In this document: positions 22,056-34,272 of the stretch, in pieces
Numbering within the stretch: the first letter of the stretch is position 1
Layout: every line of letters starts with the position of its first letter
NCBI GenBank assembly: GCA_014218235.1
Contig: CM024756.1
Span: 73,716,152-73,780,151 of the forward strand
Source of the DNA: Colocasia esculenta
Taxonomy: Eukaryota > Streptophyta > Magnoliopsida > Alismatales > Araceae
DNA length: 64,000 bases
Direction: 5' to 3'
Made by a program: the position numbers and the translations under genes
The notes under the pieces: model-generated
The model's input: the letters and a program-made list of their open reading frames with translations, nothing else
Database searches by the model: none
Told to the model about the DNA's origin: nothing

Positions 22056-24481
22056 TTACTCCTTGAAATCATCCTTGTCATCTAGTGGGATTGGCATGTT
22101 CCTCCAGAAAACAGCAAGAGCACTCCCACCAAGCTGTCACAAACAAAGGCAAATCTTAAGCCAATTCAGCATATAAAAGCTTTGCCACGGCAAAAGAAAA
22201 TTAGAGAATTTGGAGAGGACCAATGCAACAATGCCATGCCGGATGGTCTACCAAAAACATTGAATCCATAATACTTGGATTCAGGGGTTATAGGCAATAT
22301 CAGAATAATTAGACCATCAAGAATAGCAAAGACCATTGACGATCAGTTGTCAGAAAGATGAAACCCTAACGTGACAGGCATATTGGCCCATGCAAGAAAC
22401 GCGAAGTAGTGCTCAAAATGACCAAAAAAGAAGCAATTACAATTCAACTAGGTAGAGAAAAAGAGGAAATAGTGTAAGGAGCATTACCGCCATGCACACC
22501 ACACTGACAGCAGAGGGAACAGCTACAAGAGGATTGGTAAAGTGCTTTTGAGCAAGGAGAAAACCAAGCGCAGAGCTCTGAGACAGCAAAAACCATAGGG
22601 TATAGTTCACATAGAACCAGCCAAGGATTCATAGTAAAGGCAATAGCTGAAAAATGATAATAGCAGGGGAGTGACATAAGAAACAAGTTAGCCAAATGAA
22701 TGATTTGCACGCATAAGTTAGAGCTATTTACGTGCTGTTAAGCACAAGCTTTTTGCCTTCAGAAGCAAGAAAATGGTTTTATCAAGCAGAAGAAAATACA
22801 TTCAACTGCGGAGTAAGAAGGTAAAATTGTTCATTTTAGGAAATGCAACAGCATGTATCTTGCTAATATAAAACAAAGCAAACAGTAAGCCACAGTGACT
22901 AGCAAAAGTTTGTTTGCTATAGTTCCTAAAGAGATTCATTTGTTTGGTAGTGGTGACCAAGTCACGCATGGCTACCTATTCCTCTCTCAGTAACTCACAC
23001 AAATCATTGGAGTTTTGAACAGTCGGAAACTATTATTCTGACAAAATAATCATATTTTCTCTTCTGCGGGAACCAAGGATGGAAAAGTTGGTTTCGGTGT
23101 CGGTTTCGGCTGGGTCCGAAACCGAAACTGTTTCATTAAGTAAATATTTATATTTGTAGTTTTATTTACTTAAGATATTACATGTAAATAAAGAGACAGT
23201 AGGAGAGTGAGTCCCTTGGAGAAGTCGCATGCACATTTAACTTATTTCACCGTACTTTAAATATTTTTTTTAATTCTATTTAGTTATTTGAATTATAAAA
23301 TTTTTAGTGAGGCCAAATTATGAGGGATTAAAAAGTCGAAATTTTGATGAAATTCTTAGATGAGAGAGTGATTTTTTATTGGTAAGAGATATAATTTTTT
23401 TGATATTTTTATTGGATTCAAATGAGGAAAACTTCCATATTTACATTTATATATATATATATGAAGGGATTCGATAAGGTATTATGTATAAATATATATG
23501 AAAGGGAATCAGATCAGGAATTAGTCAGTTTCGGCCATTTCGGGCCGAAACCAGGTAAAATGATTTCGGGTTTCGCCCAAAACTATTAGAATATTAATTT
23601 TTTAAGTTAAAGCACCGGAACAGTGTTACCATGGCAGAAACAGACATGCAAGTTGGAGGGAAAGCAATCCAGTGTTTTCATGGTAGGGCTATAAAAGCAA
23701 TACCTGCATCCCACATTCTATAGAGATCGTGCGAGAGGTTGATTCACCAAATGATGATAATCTTGAAAACCAATAACCAAGAGCAAATGCAGCTGCATGA
23801 AGAAGTGCTACAGGAATTATAAGTTGTGCACCTTGTGTCTTCAGCACTTCTGCTACTTGTCCAATCTAGTGAAAAAATATGAAATTGTTGATGTCTAGTA
23901 CTTGGGAAAAAAGTCAACATGGAGAACAGTTGCATCATTGAGAAGCCTTGTTCTATAAATGAATGTAACGACTCTAAGACATGCTTGCTTACCGGACTGG
24001 CACAAAGCAGTGTAGTAAGGATAACTCCAATCAATGGGGTGAGTGTGATTATTCGCTCTGTGAACTTCGGGAAATACTCATGCGCCAACACTGTCCAGAG
24101 AAAAAGGGACTGAGCATTTATATCACATCACAACCTTCTCAGCTTCATCCTTAAATGATGGAAGCACATGCAGAACTAGATATCTATGACAAAAAAAAAT
24201 TCTTTGTACGTATTTCATTTACCTCCAACAACAGTGGGTACCAAGACAACCTGGAAAGTGCTGATTGCCAAGCCCTGGAAATGAATGATGTAGACCAACT
24301 TTAGAAAATAGCAAGTAAAAGCATCCAAGGATAAAACTCAAAAGGTAAAGATCTTCAAAAGGAATATTATGATTCCTGAGAAAGAATAAAAGCCCTTACA
24401 GCTGCATCAACAGGAACAAGCTGACCAGCAAGAATCTTCGTAAGAAGAGGGGTCATTATTATAGCACCAATAGTTGAGCAC
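22056..24481 (-). CDS. BASS1: Sodium/metabolite cotransporter BASS1-type, C-terminal six exons (partial)
   Basis: Host gene of the bile acid:sodium symporter (BASS) family, whose plant members are chloroplast-envelope carriers. Six exons join in frame with GT/AG borders: 24481-24400, 24274-24223, 24090-23993, 23865-23704, 22577-22488 and 22133-22056 (stop TAA), together about 186 residues. Hydrophobic helices are visible around [59 protein letters not shown] and [18 protein letters not shown]. The family motif [17 protein letters not shown] spans an intron, and the protein ends DDKDDFKE. The C-terminus favours BASS1 over BASS2, which has a different ending. The first base of the first exon completes a codon begun upstream, so more exons existed. 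None was found before the TE nest at 25158 or elsewhere in the window. The substrate of BASS1 is not established here. Confidence 0.87.
23074..23633. mobile_element. hAT-like MITE with TTTCGG words, in a BASS1 intron
   Basis: A 560-bp AT-rich element in the intron 22578-23703. It has flanking 8-bp direct repeats gcgggaac (23066-23073) and gcagaaac (23634-23641), two G-to-A differences. The ends read CAAGG and, inverted, CATGG. Near both ends the word GTTTCGG and its complement are repeated. It is related to 45123-45445. No coding. Confidence 0.6.
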
Positions 24482-25157
24482 CTGTAGAAATTTAGAATCA
24501 CAATAATATATTCTCTCTCCTTGTGAGAAACCTGACCATATATCTACTCGGGAACCGACTAGTACACAGAATAGAAAATCAAAAGAAAAACATCAGCATT
24601 GTACACCCTGATAACCTACTCCATTGATAGATCTAGAAGTATTGTAACAAAATATCCATATCACTGGTTAGTAAACAAAAAGAAAACAGCCAGCTTAATA
24701 AGTGTTTGCAATCATTGGTCAGCTTTCTACATGGTCAAAAATGAAGCTGTGCCAAATTACTCTCATGCCATGGAGGATTTGGTGCCTTCATAAATCTTCC
24801 ACCAGGGAATGACGGGCTGTTGGGGGGTTCTTGACCAGATTACTATCATCACCAGTTCAAATTACCCTAGTCCTCACACCTCAATCCGTCAACTGACATA
24901 CCAGCATGAACATCTTCACAGATTTATATTGCTGATGCCTAAAAATGTGACTAACAGAGTAGCCATGGTTTCATCCAATATAATCTTGGTGATGAAAAGA
25001 AAAACCCTTCCCACAAATGAACTCAAAATGCTACCACAGGTGCTCTTTCGAACTCACTCTCTAGAGCAATTTTTCCTAGACAGATTAGCGTAGCCCACGT
25101 CACCAATACCATCACATGCTACAACCATGACTCTGTCAACGTGAATCTCAACCAATT
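24482..25157 (-). other. BASS1 upstream intron sequence to the hAT-1 insertion
   Basis: Unique-looking AT-rich sequence upstream of the first visible exon. No further BASS1 exon could be recognised. Short ORFs here match nothing I recognise. The 8 bases 25158-25165 (cttgtgtg) are the left target duplication of hAT-1. Confidence 0.5.
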
Positions 25158-25165
25158 CTTGTGTG

Positions 25166-25290
25166 CAGGGTTTGGCGCATCGCCGATTCGGACCGAATCG
25201 GGCTGTGCCTGATTCGATCCGATTTGGGCGGATCGAACCGATTCGGTTCGATTCGCATGGATTCGGGCAGAACCCCTGTTTATGACCCAT
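25166..25290 (-). repeat. hAT-1 left subterminal repeat region
   Basis: Dense array of the words CGATTCGG, GATCCGATT, GAATCGG in both orientations directly inside the terminal inverted repeat. Likely transposase binding sites, as subterminal repeats are in Ac. Confidence 0.75.
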
Positions 25291-25540
25291 TTTTTGGCCG
25301 ATTCCTTTGAATCTGGCCTTTTTTTGAATAATTGTGTGGTTTAGGCCTCTTGTAAATATCTTTCATCATATTCCATGAGATTTATATCATGTAATTGCTA
25401 TAAAAATATTTATTTTCAATAAAAAAAGTATTAGAAGAGTGAAAATAAATTGAAACTCATTAATTGAAAGATATTTACATTGCACAAAGTCAATACAACT
25501 ATCAAACTCTCAATTCCAATACATAATACAATGACTTACT

Positions 25541-28038
25541 CTAATATCCCCAATGCCCTTGTTGATATGGATCGTATGCATTCCATTGGGATTGGATAGG
25601 CACGGACTCTAACTCATCTCCTGCTGTGGCAGTGTACCCACTGTACGGTCCGTACCCACTAGAGTAGTCTGTGCTAGTGGACTCGGGGTGATAGCTATGG
25701 CCGCCATAGGATCCAACAGACTCGTGTACTCAACCTCTCAAAGTCTAATATCATAGTGTCATAGCTATGGGAATCCACTGGTGAACCTCTTGCTTGACTG
25801 CCAGGTCTAAACTTCTGCCTTCTATTGTACCGCATTGGGGCACCATGACTACTATCTTGTGTTGCACCCCCATAAAATTGCTTCTCTGTGAATTCCATCC
25901 CACCACCTCTCCTCCTTGATCATCGTCACCATCTCCTCCTCCCTGACCACCGTCACCACCTCTACCTCCACCGTTACCACCACCGTCACCTCTAACATCT
26001 GAAGAAGAACCACCTGCAAATGCAATATAATTTTAAGATAGGTTAGCACAAATACAAATACATTTGAGGTAATGTGCAATACAAAATGATGACCTACCAG
26101 TAGTCATCGAATCATGGGAGGCGCTATTGGGCAATCGGGGTGAATCCAACGGAGACGGTGTCTCATCATCTGCATTTGGATCTAAAGTCTCTGCATCGGC
26201 AATGTCAAGTGGATCTTCAACAACGGTAGCACCTTTCTTGCCTTTCTTGGATCCCCAACCAGAAAACCAACCCTTCTTTTTTTGTGCTGGGGCGGGAGGT
26301 GGCTCTCGTATAACAACTCCTTTACTTGGCCGGGACTCTGTTGCACCAGCTTTTTTTCGGCGGGATTCTGTTGCTATTTGCTTCCCTTTTGCCAATTGAG
26401 ATGATGTGGGAGCCCTTGTAGATTGTGAGGGAGGGGCATCCTGGGTAGATGGCCCTCTCCTTCTAGATTGTGTGCGGGGGAGGCCTTCCATTAACCTCTC
26501 AAAATCATCATCATCATCACCATGTCCTCCACCTGCAATAGCCCCCAACATGATACATTAGCACAAATGTAATTGATACAATATGTAAGATAAATGAAAG
26601 AAATTACTCGCCCACCTCCTCTGCGCTCATGAAGCTCCAGTTCTATGTCCCCAAGAAGATCCACCTTAGCCTCTGGATCCATCTCATAATGAGGGGAGTA
26701 TGGCTATCCCACATTCACACGATCTCCATCCTCCTCTGCTGTTGCTTCTGCTACTGCCTTGCTAGGAAAGTGTTAGGGCGAGGTGGATCGTCAGGATCAT
26801 CTGCCTCCTCATCTAACTCATACTCCCCCCGCTCTGTTGTTGCTCGTGCAACCCATGAAACCATGGGTCTTCTTCATCTCGTAGGAACCCAATATCAACA
26901 GGATCATATTCCACCTCCCCACGCTGCTTTGGATCTTGTGTGAGATGTTTGACCCTCAACCTCATATTGTAGTGCACGTACACCAATTGGTCCAAGCGCC
27001 TATATGACAATCTATTCCGTACTTTGGTGTGTATCAATGCAAACGTACTCCAGTTCCTCTCACATCCACTAGATGAGGAAGTCTGCGATAAGATCTTCAC
27101 TGCAATTTTCCTCAATGTTGGCGCAGTATGCCCAAAGTTGAACCACCAATCAGCTGCATCCAAATTCAATTATCTCAATCAGACCTCAACCATCAAGTTG
27201 CAATGATAAAAAATGAAATGGGAAGCATATTACCGCCCTCTACACGCTCCCGACCAGCAATGGCAGATGGCTCAGCAATAGCTTCCCGAAAACTCTTCAT
27301 CTGCATTTAATAAATTGATCATCATGCATATGAAATTCAAGTATTTGTTTGGATGGAAGATGATAATCCTATACTTGCCTCATCAATGGCATCTGCCGCT
27401 TGCACAGGACTTCTTGACAATCTTTCGACAACCCTTGTAAAAACAGCTGTCAAGTCATCCTCATATGCCAGCTCGTGTGTGTAATGGTATGCAGGGTGGA
27501 GATAATATGCTGCAATTAGCGTATAAAATATCAATGGTTGTAAAATACATTAATACTTAGTGCATTACAAAAATATCATCAGTTTCCTTACCCGCCATAT
27601 GTAGATCTCTACTCATCTGCCGGTCCTATCTATCCTCAACAACATCCAAGACCAAGTGTGCATGTCGAGGTGAGACTTCACGGATCTTCTTTTTCGCGGC
27701 TTCAAGCTTTGCATATACCAATCCTATAGACGGTCTCCTATCCCCATCAACCACCTCAACACCTCATATAGAGGTTCAATGATCTGAACCAGCTTGAAGA
27801 CCCGGTCCAAAAATTGGAGCTGTTGATGATGCCTTCCACCTCCTTTCCATCAGATGTTCCAGCAAAATTACTCCGCAACCATTTATCCCCTGAACATGCG
27901 TTTCAATCCATCCTTGTACTTCAATAGGCTCTGTAATGCCACAAAATCTATTGCAAAGCGCGGTGACAGCCGGTCTCAACAACTCCACCAGTGGACCTCT
28001 CATCCACGCCAACACCAGATGATGATTGTAGATGAACG
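25541..28038 (-). pseudogene. hAT-1 transposase, C-terminal half
   Basis: Continues directly from the piece at 40588. The first residues after the Gypsy-2 border read FIYNHHLVLAW. Following segments hold the rest of the catalytic region (27540-28038), then after probable introns the exon 26813-27169. That exon has WWFNFGHTAPTLRKIA, the CERNWS motif with its conserved Glu, and the hAT-C dimerisation segment. Downstream is a long charged and then Gly-rich tail (DDPDDPPRPNTFLA near 26790, a Lys/Ala/Pro-rich part at 26110-26530, and Gly/Asp repeats at 25900-26010) ending YQQGHWGY-stop at 25541. Frameshifts are present in the tail. The tail is unusually long and disordered. Confidence 0.82.
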
Positions 28039-30236
28039 TATAACGTCGCGCGTTTTCGGATCCTTTTGGATCGTGGGTGTTGCGGTTGTGAAGGCCGTTG
28101 TGAGGCCAGTGTGGTGTAGACGCGTGGTGTGTGCAGGTGTGGTGCAGGTTAGGTCCCGAAATGAAATAGGACCTGCTACAGTTGAGTAGGAGTTGGCATC
28201 CAGGTAAGTGGCCGTTGACTGCATGAACTTAACGGCAATCTTGATAGACGTCTAGCCTTGGCGGTCTGATGGCGACACTAGGGTGACGCCAACCTGTGTG
28301 ACCTGCAGAATATAGTCTGCCGGAGAGCAGTTTCCTCAGCCCCATTCTCCTCTCCCTTGCCTGATTTCATGCCTTTTGCTTTCCCAATGCTTCCAATTGT
28401 TGTAAAAGAAAATTAAAGGAACGTGGAACGTGTGGCGGTGACGAATCGCGCGAGGAAACGCCGGTGCGAGGCATGATTCCGTGGGAGCTCGTGGAGGGTT
28501 CGGCGTGGATTGGGAGAATTCGGGAGGTTTAAGCGTGTACTGAGGTAGGGAATGACCTTGGTAATTCCAATAGGTCGTAATAATGTAAATAGAAAACATG
28601 AATCTGCAAGGGAATGACGATTTCGGGTAATGGTATCCATGCGGGGTACATGGGTGGTTTGAGTAATTTAGCGAATGAATCATGCTGCTTTGAATTGTTT
28701 GGGATTCATGCATATTGGAGGAAGTGTTTCCTCATATTTTCTCGATGGTTTCGGGATCAGGAATACCTGTAGAATCGGTTTAGGGTTTCTGCAGGAACTG
28801 GAGTCGAGGAGCTTGGCGTCAACATCGTTAGACGCCAGGTTCTTCAGCTGGGAACTAGACGGCCAGATATCTTGCCGTTTATATCCCATCGACGGCAGTC
28901 GATGTTGCCGTCAGCATGCTTTTGTTTTAAATATTGATATATTGAATATCTGTTGGTATTAAGCAGTGCAACGATAATCGTGGTGCACCCAGTGCCCGTG
29001 TTTTCTGGGACCAGCGTACTGAGTACGCCGTTGGTTGATTCTTTACGTATTTGAGTGGTGTTCACGTGTGTGGTGAACTACGGTGCACGAGGTTTGTGTG
29101 AGACTTCACGTGGTTTGTGTGTGACGTGCACGTGGTTTTATGTACGTGGCGAGTAGTACGACGCCTACCGTGGTTACCTCTCCAGTTGGGTGCCCCAGGT
29201 TCTTTGTGAGCCAGGCTTAGCTCGGGGCTTTGTCCCGGTACTTGTGTTGTACCGTCGAGGTCTGTGTCATCTGACCTGGACATCCTCACTCCTGTGTTTG
29301 AGTTGTACGTCCGACTGAGGGAAAGACGACAGTGGGACAGTGACACTTGTGTTCGTCTTTAGTCACTTGTAGCGCGCTCGTAGTTGGGGATACGGACACC
29401 AGTAGTCGACACTGGTCCCCAGCTAGTCCTTTTCCAGTGCCACTCTAGAGAGCCCAGGCCAGGGTCTCCAGAGGTGCCAGGCATGGGCCTGTGACCGTGT
29501 GGTTCGCAGGTGGTGGGTTTGGTTTGGTCCACAGTTGCTTGACCTTTTCACGTGGAGCGGCAGCTGGACCTTTCGTCCGTGGCTGCGAGACTGAGAGGTA
29601 GACCTGTGTTAACTTGTCCGAGTCAGTTTCTGGTGTCGCGAACCAGTTCACGTGGCTCGTGTTTGGCTGTCTCTACTTTAGCTTGTACACATGTTTGGTT
29701 TGCCGTTTAATTATTACAGTTGTTTTTCGTAGTCAGCAGACGGTGAGTACTTTTACAGCTTTCATATCCTGCTTAGCTGTTCTATAATTGTTAGTACTGT
29801 TTATTACTTTTGTATCTGTGGTTTTGTTTGCTCGATTTTGGGGAGTTCCCTACTGAGCCAGTGACTAGCGAGGCTCACCCTACCCCCACAGGTGAGAGCG
29901 AGGAGGACGTTTCACGACCATCGTCCAGTTTAGAGCTGCGTCGTAGCGGTGCAGGGTCAGTACCTCCAGCTGTGTAGTAGCAACTCCAGCAGTATAGTGT
30001 AGTTAGTTGTTTACTTTCTTCAGTTGTACCTTGGGGTATGCCCCAGGCTCTTGTACTTTCTTTCAGTTTTGTGGAAATATGGCTATGTAAACTTGTGAAA
30101 AATATATATGAAATGGTGTGTTCCTTTGTGTTTACACGGACTGTGGTTTGGTATCCGCTTCGGCCCGTTCGCGGGAGGCGGACTCGGATCAAGTACGTTA
30201 TTGGTTTAACGGGCTTGGCCGAGGCGTTCCGTCACA
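28039..30236 (+). repeat. Gypsy-2 5' LTR
   Basis: 2198 bp; begins TATAACGTCGCGCG (the canonical TG is changed to TA here, whereas the 3' copy has TGTAACGTC) and ends TTCCGTCACA. It matches 38374-40582 closely. Differences are dominated by one- and two-base indels. It contains GGCGTC and GCCGTT words shared with Gypsy-1. Confidence 0.93.
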
Positions 30237-30238
30237 GT

Positions 30239-30250
30239 TGGTATCAGAGC
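30239..30250 (+). other. Gypsy-2 primer binding site (tRNA-iMet)
   Basis: TGGTATCAGAGC, two bases after the 5' LTR. Confidence 0.95.
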
Positions 30251-31548
30251 AAGGTCCGTGATAATATAAGGGAACTAGAAAGATACATAGCCTTATTTCG
30301 GTCTTTGTAAACTGCTGGAAGGGGCCCTAGTTTTTGATAATTTGTTGTTTTGATTTCTGTTTGATGTTTTGTTATGTAGAAATTTGAAATGGCTGATAGA
30401 AGAGATTGGGGTGGTGGAGGAGATGATCCGGAGGACAATACTCAACGTATGATAGAGAGGATTTGGGAAAGCCTCACTGATATTCGAGCAAGGATGGATC
30501 AGCAGGTGCCGTACCACCGGTTGCAGTGCCATCTGGGAATAGAGAGGCTGTACATGTTGCTCCAGTCCCGCCAGGAGTGGAGGTGCTTTTGTAGCACCTT
30601 CCCACCCCACCATCAGTATTATTAGCAGAGGAACCAGTGATGCAAGTGAGAAGTTTCTGAGATTGCAGCCGCCTACTTACTCAGGAGGGCCGAATCCGAT
30701 ACAGCGGAACACTGGGTTTATGAGATTGAAAGGGTCTTTGCGACCATGAGATGTCCGGCAACAGATAAAGTTGTGCTAGCTGCCTATCAGTTGAGGTTTT
30801 GCATTAGAATGGTGGCGATTGAAGATGCAGACCACCTTTCAGGTAGGACAGAAGAGGCTATCACTTGGTCGAAATTTCTTGATGTATTTAACGATACATT
30901 CTTTCCGATTCAAGTACAGCAAGTAAAGAGAGAGTAGTTTCGGACACTCCAACAAGGTAACTCTTCAGTTTTAGAGTACCAGATGAGGTTTATGGCACTT
31001 AGCCGATATGCACTTATGTAGTGTCAGATAATAATATGATGGTTGAGTATTTCATTAGAGGTTTGAGAGTGGAATTGAAGGATGCAATAGTACCTCTCAT
31101 ATGTAAGACAGTGGAAGAAGCAGCCCAGAGAGCAGCTATGTTGGAGAGGTCTATTCGGACTCGTCAGGTGGGCGAGTCAGGTTCAGGTAGTTTCCGGCAT
31201 GTTTGCTGGTGCGCCGATTCGGGGCGAATCGGATTCGCCCTGATGCGATCCGATTCGCCCTGAATCGTGGCGAATCGGGTCGATTCGCTTGGAACTGCTG
31301 GGCAGTGTTGGTTCTGCCCCAGTTTGGCCAGATTCGCATGGTTTTGATGTTTCTTTGGCTGATTCTATGTTTACAACCTCTTGTGAAGAACATCATGTAT
31401 AACTGATGATATTTATGCCATGTAATACTACACAAACATCCATTTTCATTCATTGTATTGGAAATGAGTACAAACTTCAAAGTATAAACATGAAACGTGA
31501 AACATGAAACTCAATTCCAATTGAAAAATACAATGAGACTCATATCAA

Positions 31549-33432
31549 CTAAAAAGTATAAACCTGAAATTCAATCCAAATACAAAGTACAATGAGTCTA
31601 GTATCCCAATATCCCTGCTGATATGGATCATATGTACCCCACTGGGGCTGGACAGACTCATCCGACTCTGAGGGCAGCTCCCCAATAAGATGATAACTGT
31701 TGGTTCGAGACACAAATGAACGGAACTCATCCCAAGTCATCATGGTGTTGTATCTTCTCCGAAACTCCCTCACAAAGTGGTCCCACACCTCGCATCCAGG
31801 ACGGACTATCCTCAAACTCGCCATTTGCACATCCTCTGCAGAAGCAACAATCTGCTGAACAGGACAGGAACAGGAACATGGACATGAATAAATGGAGGTG
31901 GATCAAAATATGGTGCAGGGTAGCCTGTGGTGGCGTAGCCACTATAGCCACTGGAGTAGCCTGTGTCGGACTCTGGCTGAACTATGTCCCTCATAGCCAT
32001 AGGATTCCACAGACTCATGTGTGCTCATTCTCTCAAAATCAGATATCATAGTGTTATAGCTATCACTATCCACTGCTGAACCTTCTGCACGACCACCTTC
32101 CTTAAACTTCCGCCTTCTATTGTACTGCACTGGGATGTCATGATCGGTATCTTGGGTGCAATGGCCACCATAATGCTGCTCCGCTGTGAATTCTATCCCA
32201 CCACCCCCGCCCCCGCCCCCATCTCCATCACCTCCCCCTACAGACCCACCCGGTGAACCAGTTGTCATGGAGTCATGGGGAGGGCTGCTGGGTAATCGTG
32301 GCGATTCCTCTGGAGGTGTTTCTCTGCATTTGGATCCAATGTTTCTAAATCTGCAATATCAAGTGGATCTAAATTAGGGGCTGCCATTTTTTTCTTGCCT
32401 TGGATCCCCAGGATAACCAACTCTTCTTCTTTTGTGCTGGGGCGGTTGGCTCTCTAATGATAATGCCTTTGGCTGGGCCACCTGCTTGACCTATGTCCTT
32501 CCCCTTTCCTTTCGTTGGTTGGGATGTCGCCACCCCCTTTCCTTTGTGGTTGGGATGGAGCAGCAGCAGCTTGCGTATGCGACCCCTTCCTTCTTGGTTG
32601 TGCGGAAGCAATTGCACGTGCTTCTCTCATAAACTGTGAGTGGGCTGAAGGGCCTAAATTCATCAATCTTTCAAACTCTGCATCATCATCAACAATTGCA
32701 CCACCTGCCATAGTCCCCAACATCACAAATTATGCAACAGACAATGACAAAACAATGAATGAACATGTTTAACAAATTATAACTACTGTCCACCTCCTGC
32801 ACTTATTGATAAGTCGCCAAGAAGATCTACCTCTTCTTCTGCATCGCCCGAAATTGACAAGAATGTGGTTGTCTCCCTCCTCCCACATCTCCATCACCTC
32901 CCTCCTCCTCTTCTGCAGCTTCGACAGCTCTAGCTAAAAATGTGTTTGGACGAGGTGGATCTTCTGGATCATCTGCCTCCTCATCTAACTCGTACTCTCC
33001 CCGCTCTGTGGTCGCTCGTGCAACCCATGCAACCATTGGGCCTTCATCATCTCGTAAGAACCCAATGTCAACTGGATCATACTCCACCTCCCCCCTTTGG
33101 ATCATCTGTTAAATGCTTCACCCTCAACCTCATATTATAATGCACATACACCAAATTGTCCAACCGCCTATGTGACAACCTGTTCGGACTTTGGTGTGTA
33201 TCAATGCAAAGGTGCTCCAGTTTCTCTCACACCACTGGAGGAGGAGGTCTGCGAAAGGATCTTCACTGCAATTTTCCTTAATATGGGTGTCGAGTGCCCA
33301 AAGTTGAACCACCAATCAGCTGTAAAAAAAATTAGTTTTCCTCGATTAGTGCCCAAAGTTGAACCACCAATCAGCCTTCATCATCTCGTAAGAACCCAAT
33401 GTCCTCACTAGCAGCTTTCTTCGGTGCCATCT
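31549..33432 (-). pseudogene. hAT-2 transposase remnant (start codons joined to C-terminal part)
   Basis: Reads MAPKKAASED at 33432, then enters scrambled sequence, then the C-terminal dimerisation part (CERNWSTFALIHTKVR near 33215; LDNLVYVHYNMRLRVKHL near 33150). It continues with the charged tail (DDPEDPPRPNTFLARAVEAA near 32950) and a Gly-rich stretch at 32190-32260, as in hAT-1. It ends with a C-terminal segment DPYQQGYWDT near 31610. The BED finger and the DUF659 catalytic region are absent. Confidence 0.78.
33293..33403. repeat. Filler-type duplications at the hAT-2 deletion junction
   Basis: A 28-bp segment at 33293-33320 is repeated at 33348-33375. It is followed directly by a 29-bp copy (33375-33403) of a segment from 33041-33069, and then by the N-terminal codons. 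The patchwork of nearby copies is what interrupted gap repair leaves. Confidence 0.85.
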
Positions 33433-33522
33433 ACATAAAATAAAATAATCATTAAATTCATCTAAAAAAACATTTTTGTTTTTTTTATAAATAATTTCAG
33501 AAAATTACACATAGATGAACAT

Positions 33523-34045
33523 GGCCAAATCTATGTGTAAGAAATATAGATTCAAAGGATAAATGGTGGAAAGTAAACATTAAACACTTGCAACATCATG
33601 TTTGAATTATTTCTGATTTTTTAAAAAAAAAATTCAAAAATTCAAAATTAAAAGAAAAATGGGCAAATCTATGTGAAAAAATTGAACATTCAAGGGAGAA
33701 ATGGTTGCAAGTGAACACTAAACACTTGCAACATCATGGTTCTAAATTATGTTAAAAAAAATAATATCATTTAATTTCTGTTTTTTTAATAATTTCAGAA
33801 AATAAAAAAATGGAAGAACATGGCCAAATCTATGTGTAAGAAATGTAGATTCAAAGGAGAAATTGTGGAAAGTGAACATTAAACACTTGCAATATCATGT
33901 TTGAATTATTTTGATTTTTAAAAAAATATTTTCAGAAATTCGAAATTAGAAGAAAATGGGCGAATCTATATGAAAAAATGGAAGATTCAAGGGAGAAATG
34001 GTTGCAAGTGAACACTAATCACTTGCAACATCATCTCCCAAGAGT
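33523..34045. repeat. Tandem repeats in the hAT-2 leader
   Basis: Four related units starting near 33523, 33666, 33826 and 33963 share aaatctatgtg, a block with gagaaatgg, and cacttgcaacatcat. Units 1 and 3 are closest to each other, as are 2 and 4, so a ~300-bp segment was duplicated after an earlier ~150-bp one. A related word set occurs in hAT-1 at 42495-42570. Confidence 0.8.
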
Positions 34046-34272
34046 ATACTTCCCATCCATCAACATAAAACAGAAAAAAATTGAAGATACATGGAGGGTT
34101 ACCTTCAAAACAGTCAAAAGGATGAAGAGAGGGATGAGAGAAGCCCAAGAACACCTCCAAGCACCTTCCAATCCACGTAGGAAGCCTCCTTGGGTCTCCT
34201 AGAGTGTAGATCTGGGGTTTCCTTGAGGGAGAAGGGGGAAAAATGGGGGAGAAAGGGGCTGGCGGCGAGACT

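Noticed and set aside
22056..24481. BASS2-type pyruvate transporter
   Set aside because: BASS2 proteins have a different C-terminal part (GMQNSVLG, WRR ending); the DDKDDFKE ending and [17 protein letters not shown] fit BASS1.
25054..25290. Minus-strand ORF with VACDGIGDV as a protein phosphatase 2C exon
   Set aside because: Half of the ORF is hAT-1 terminal sequence, and only this one short likeness to the PP2C motif exists; no other motif follows.
32190..32270. Gly-rich ORF as a host glycine-rich protein
   Set aside because: The same tail is found downstream of the hAT-1 dimerisation domain at 25900-26010; it belongs to the transposase.
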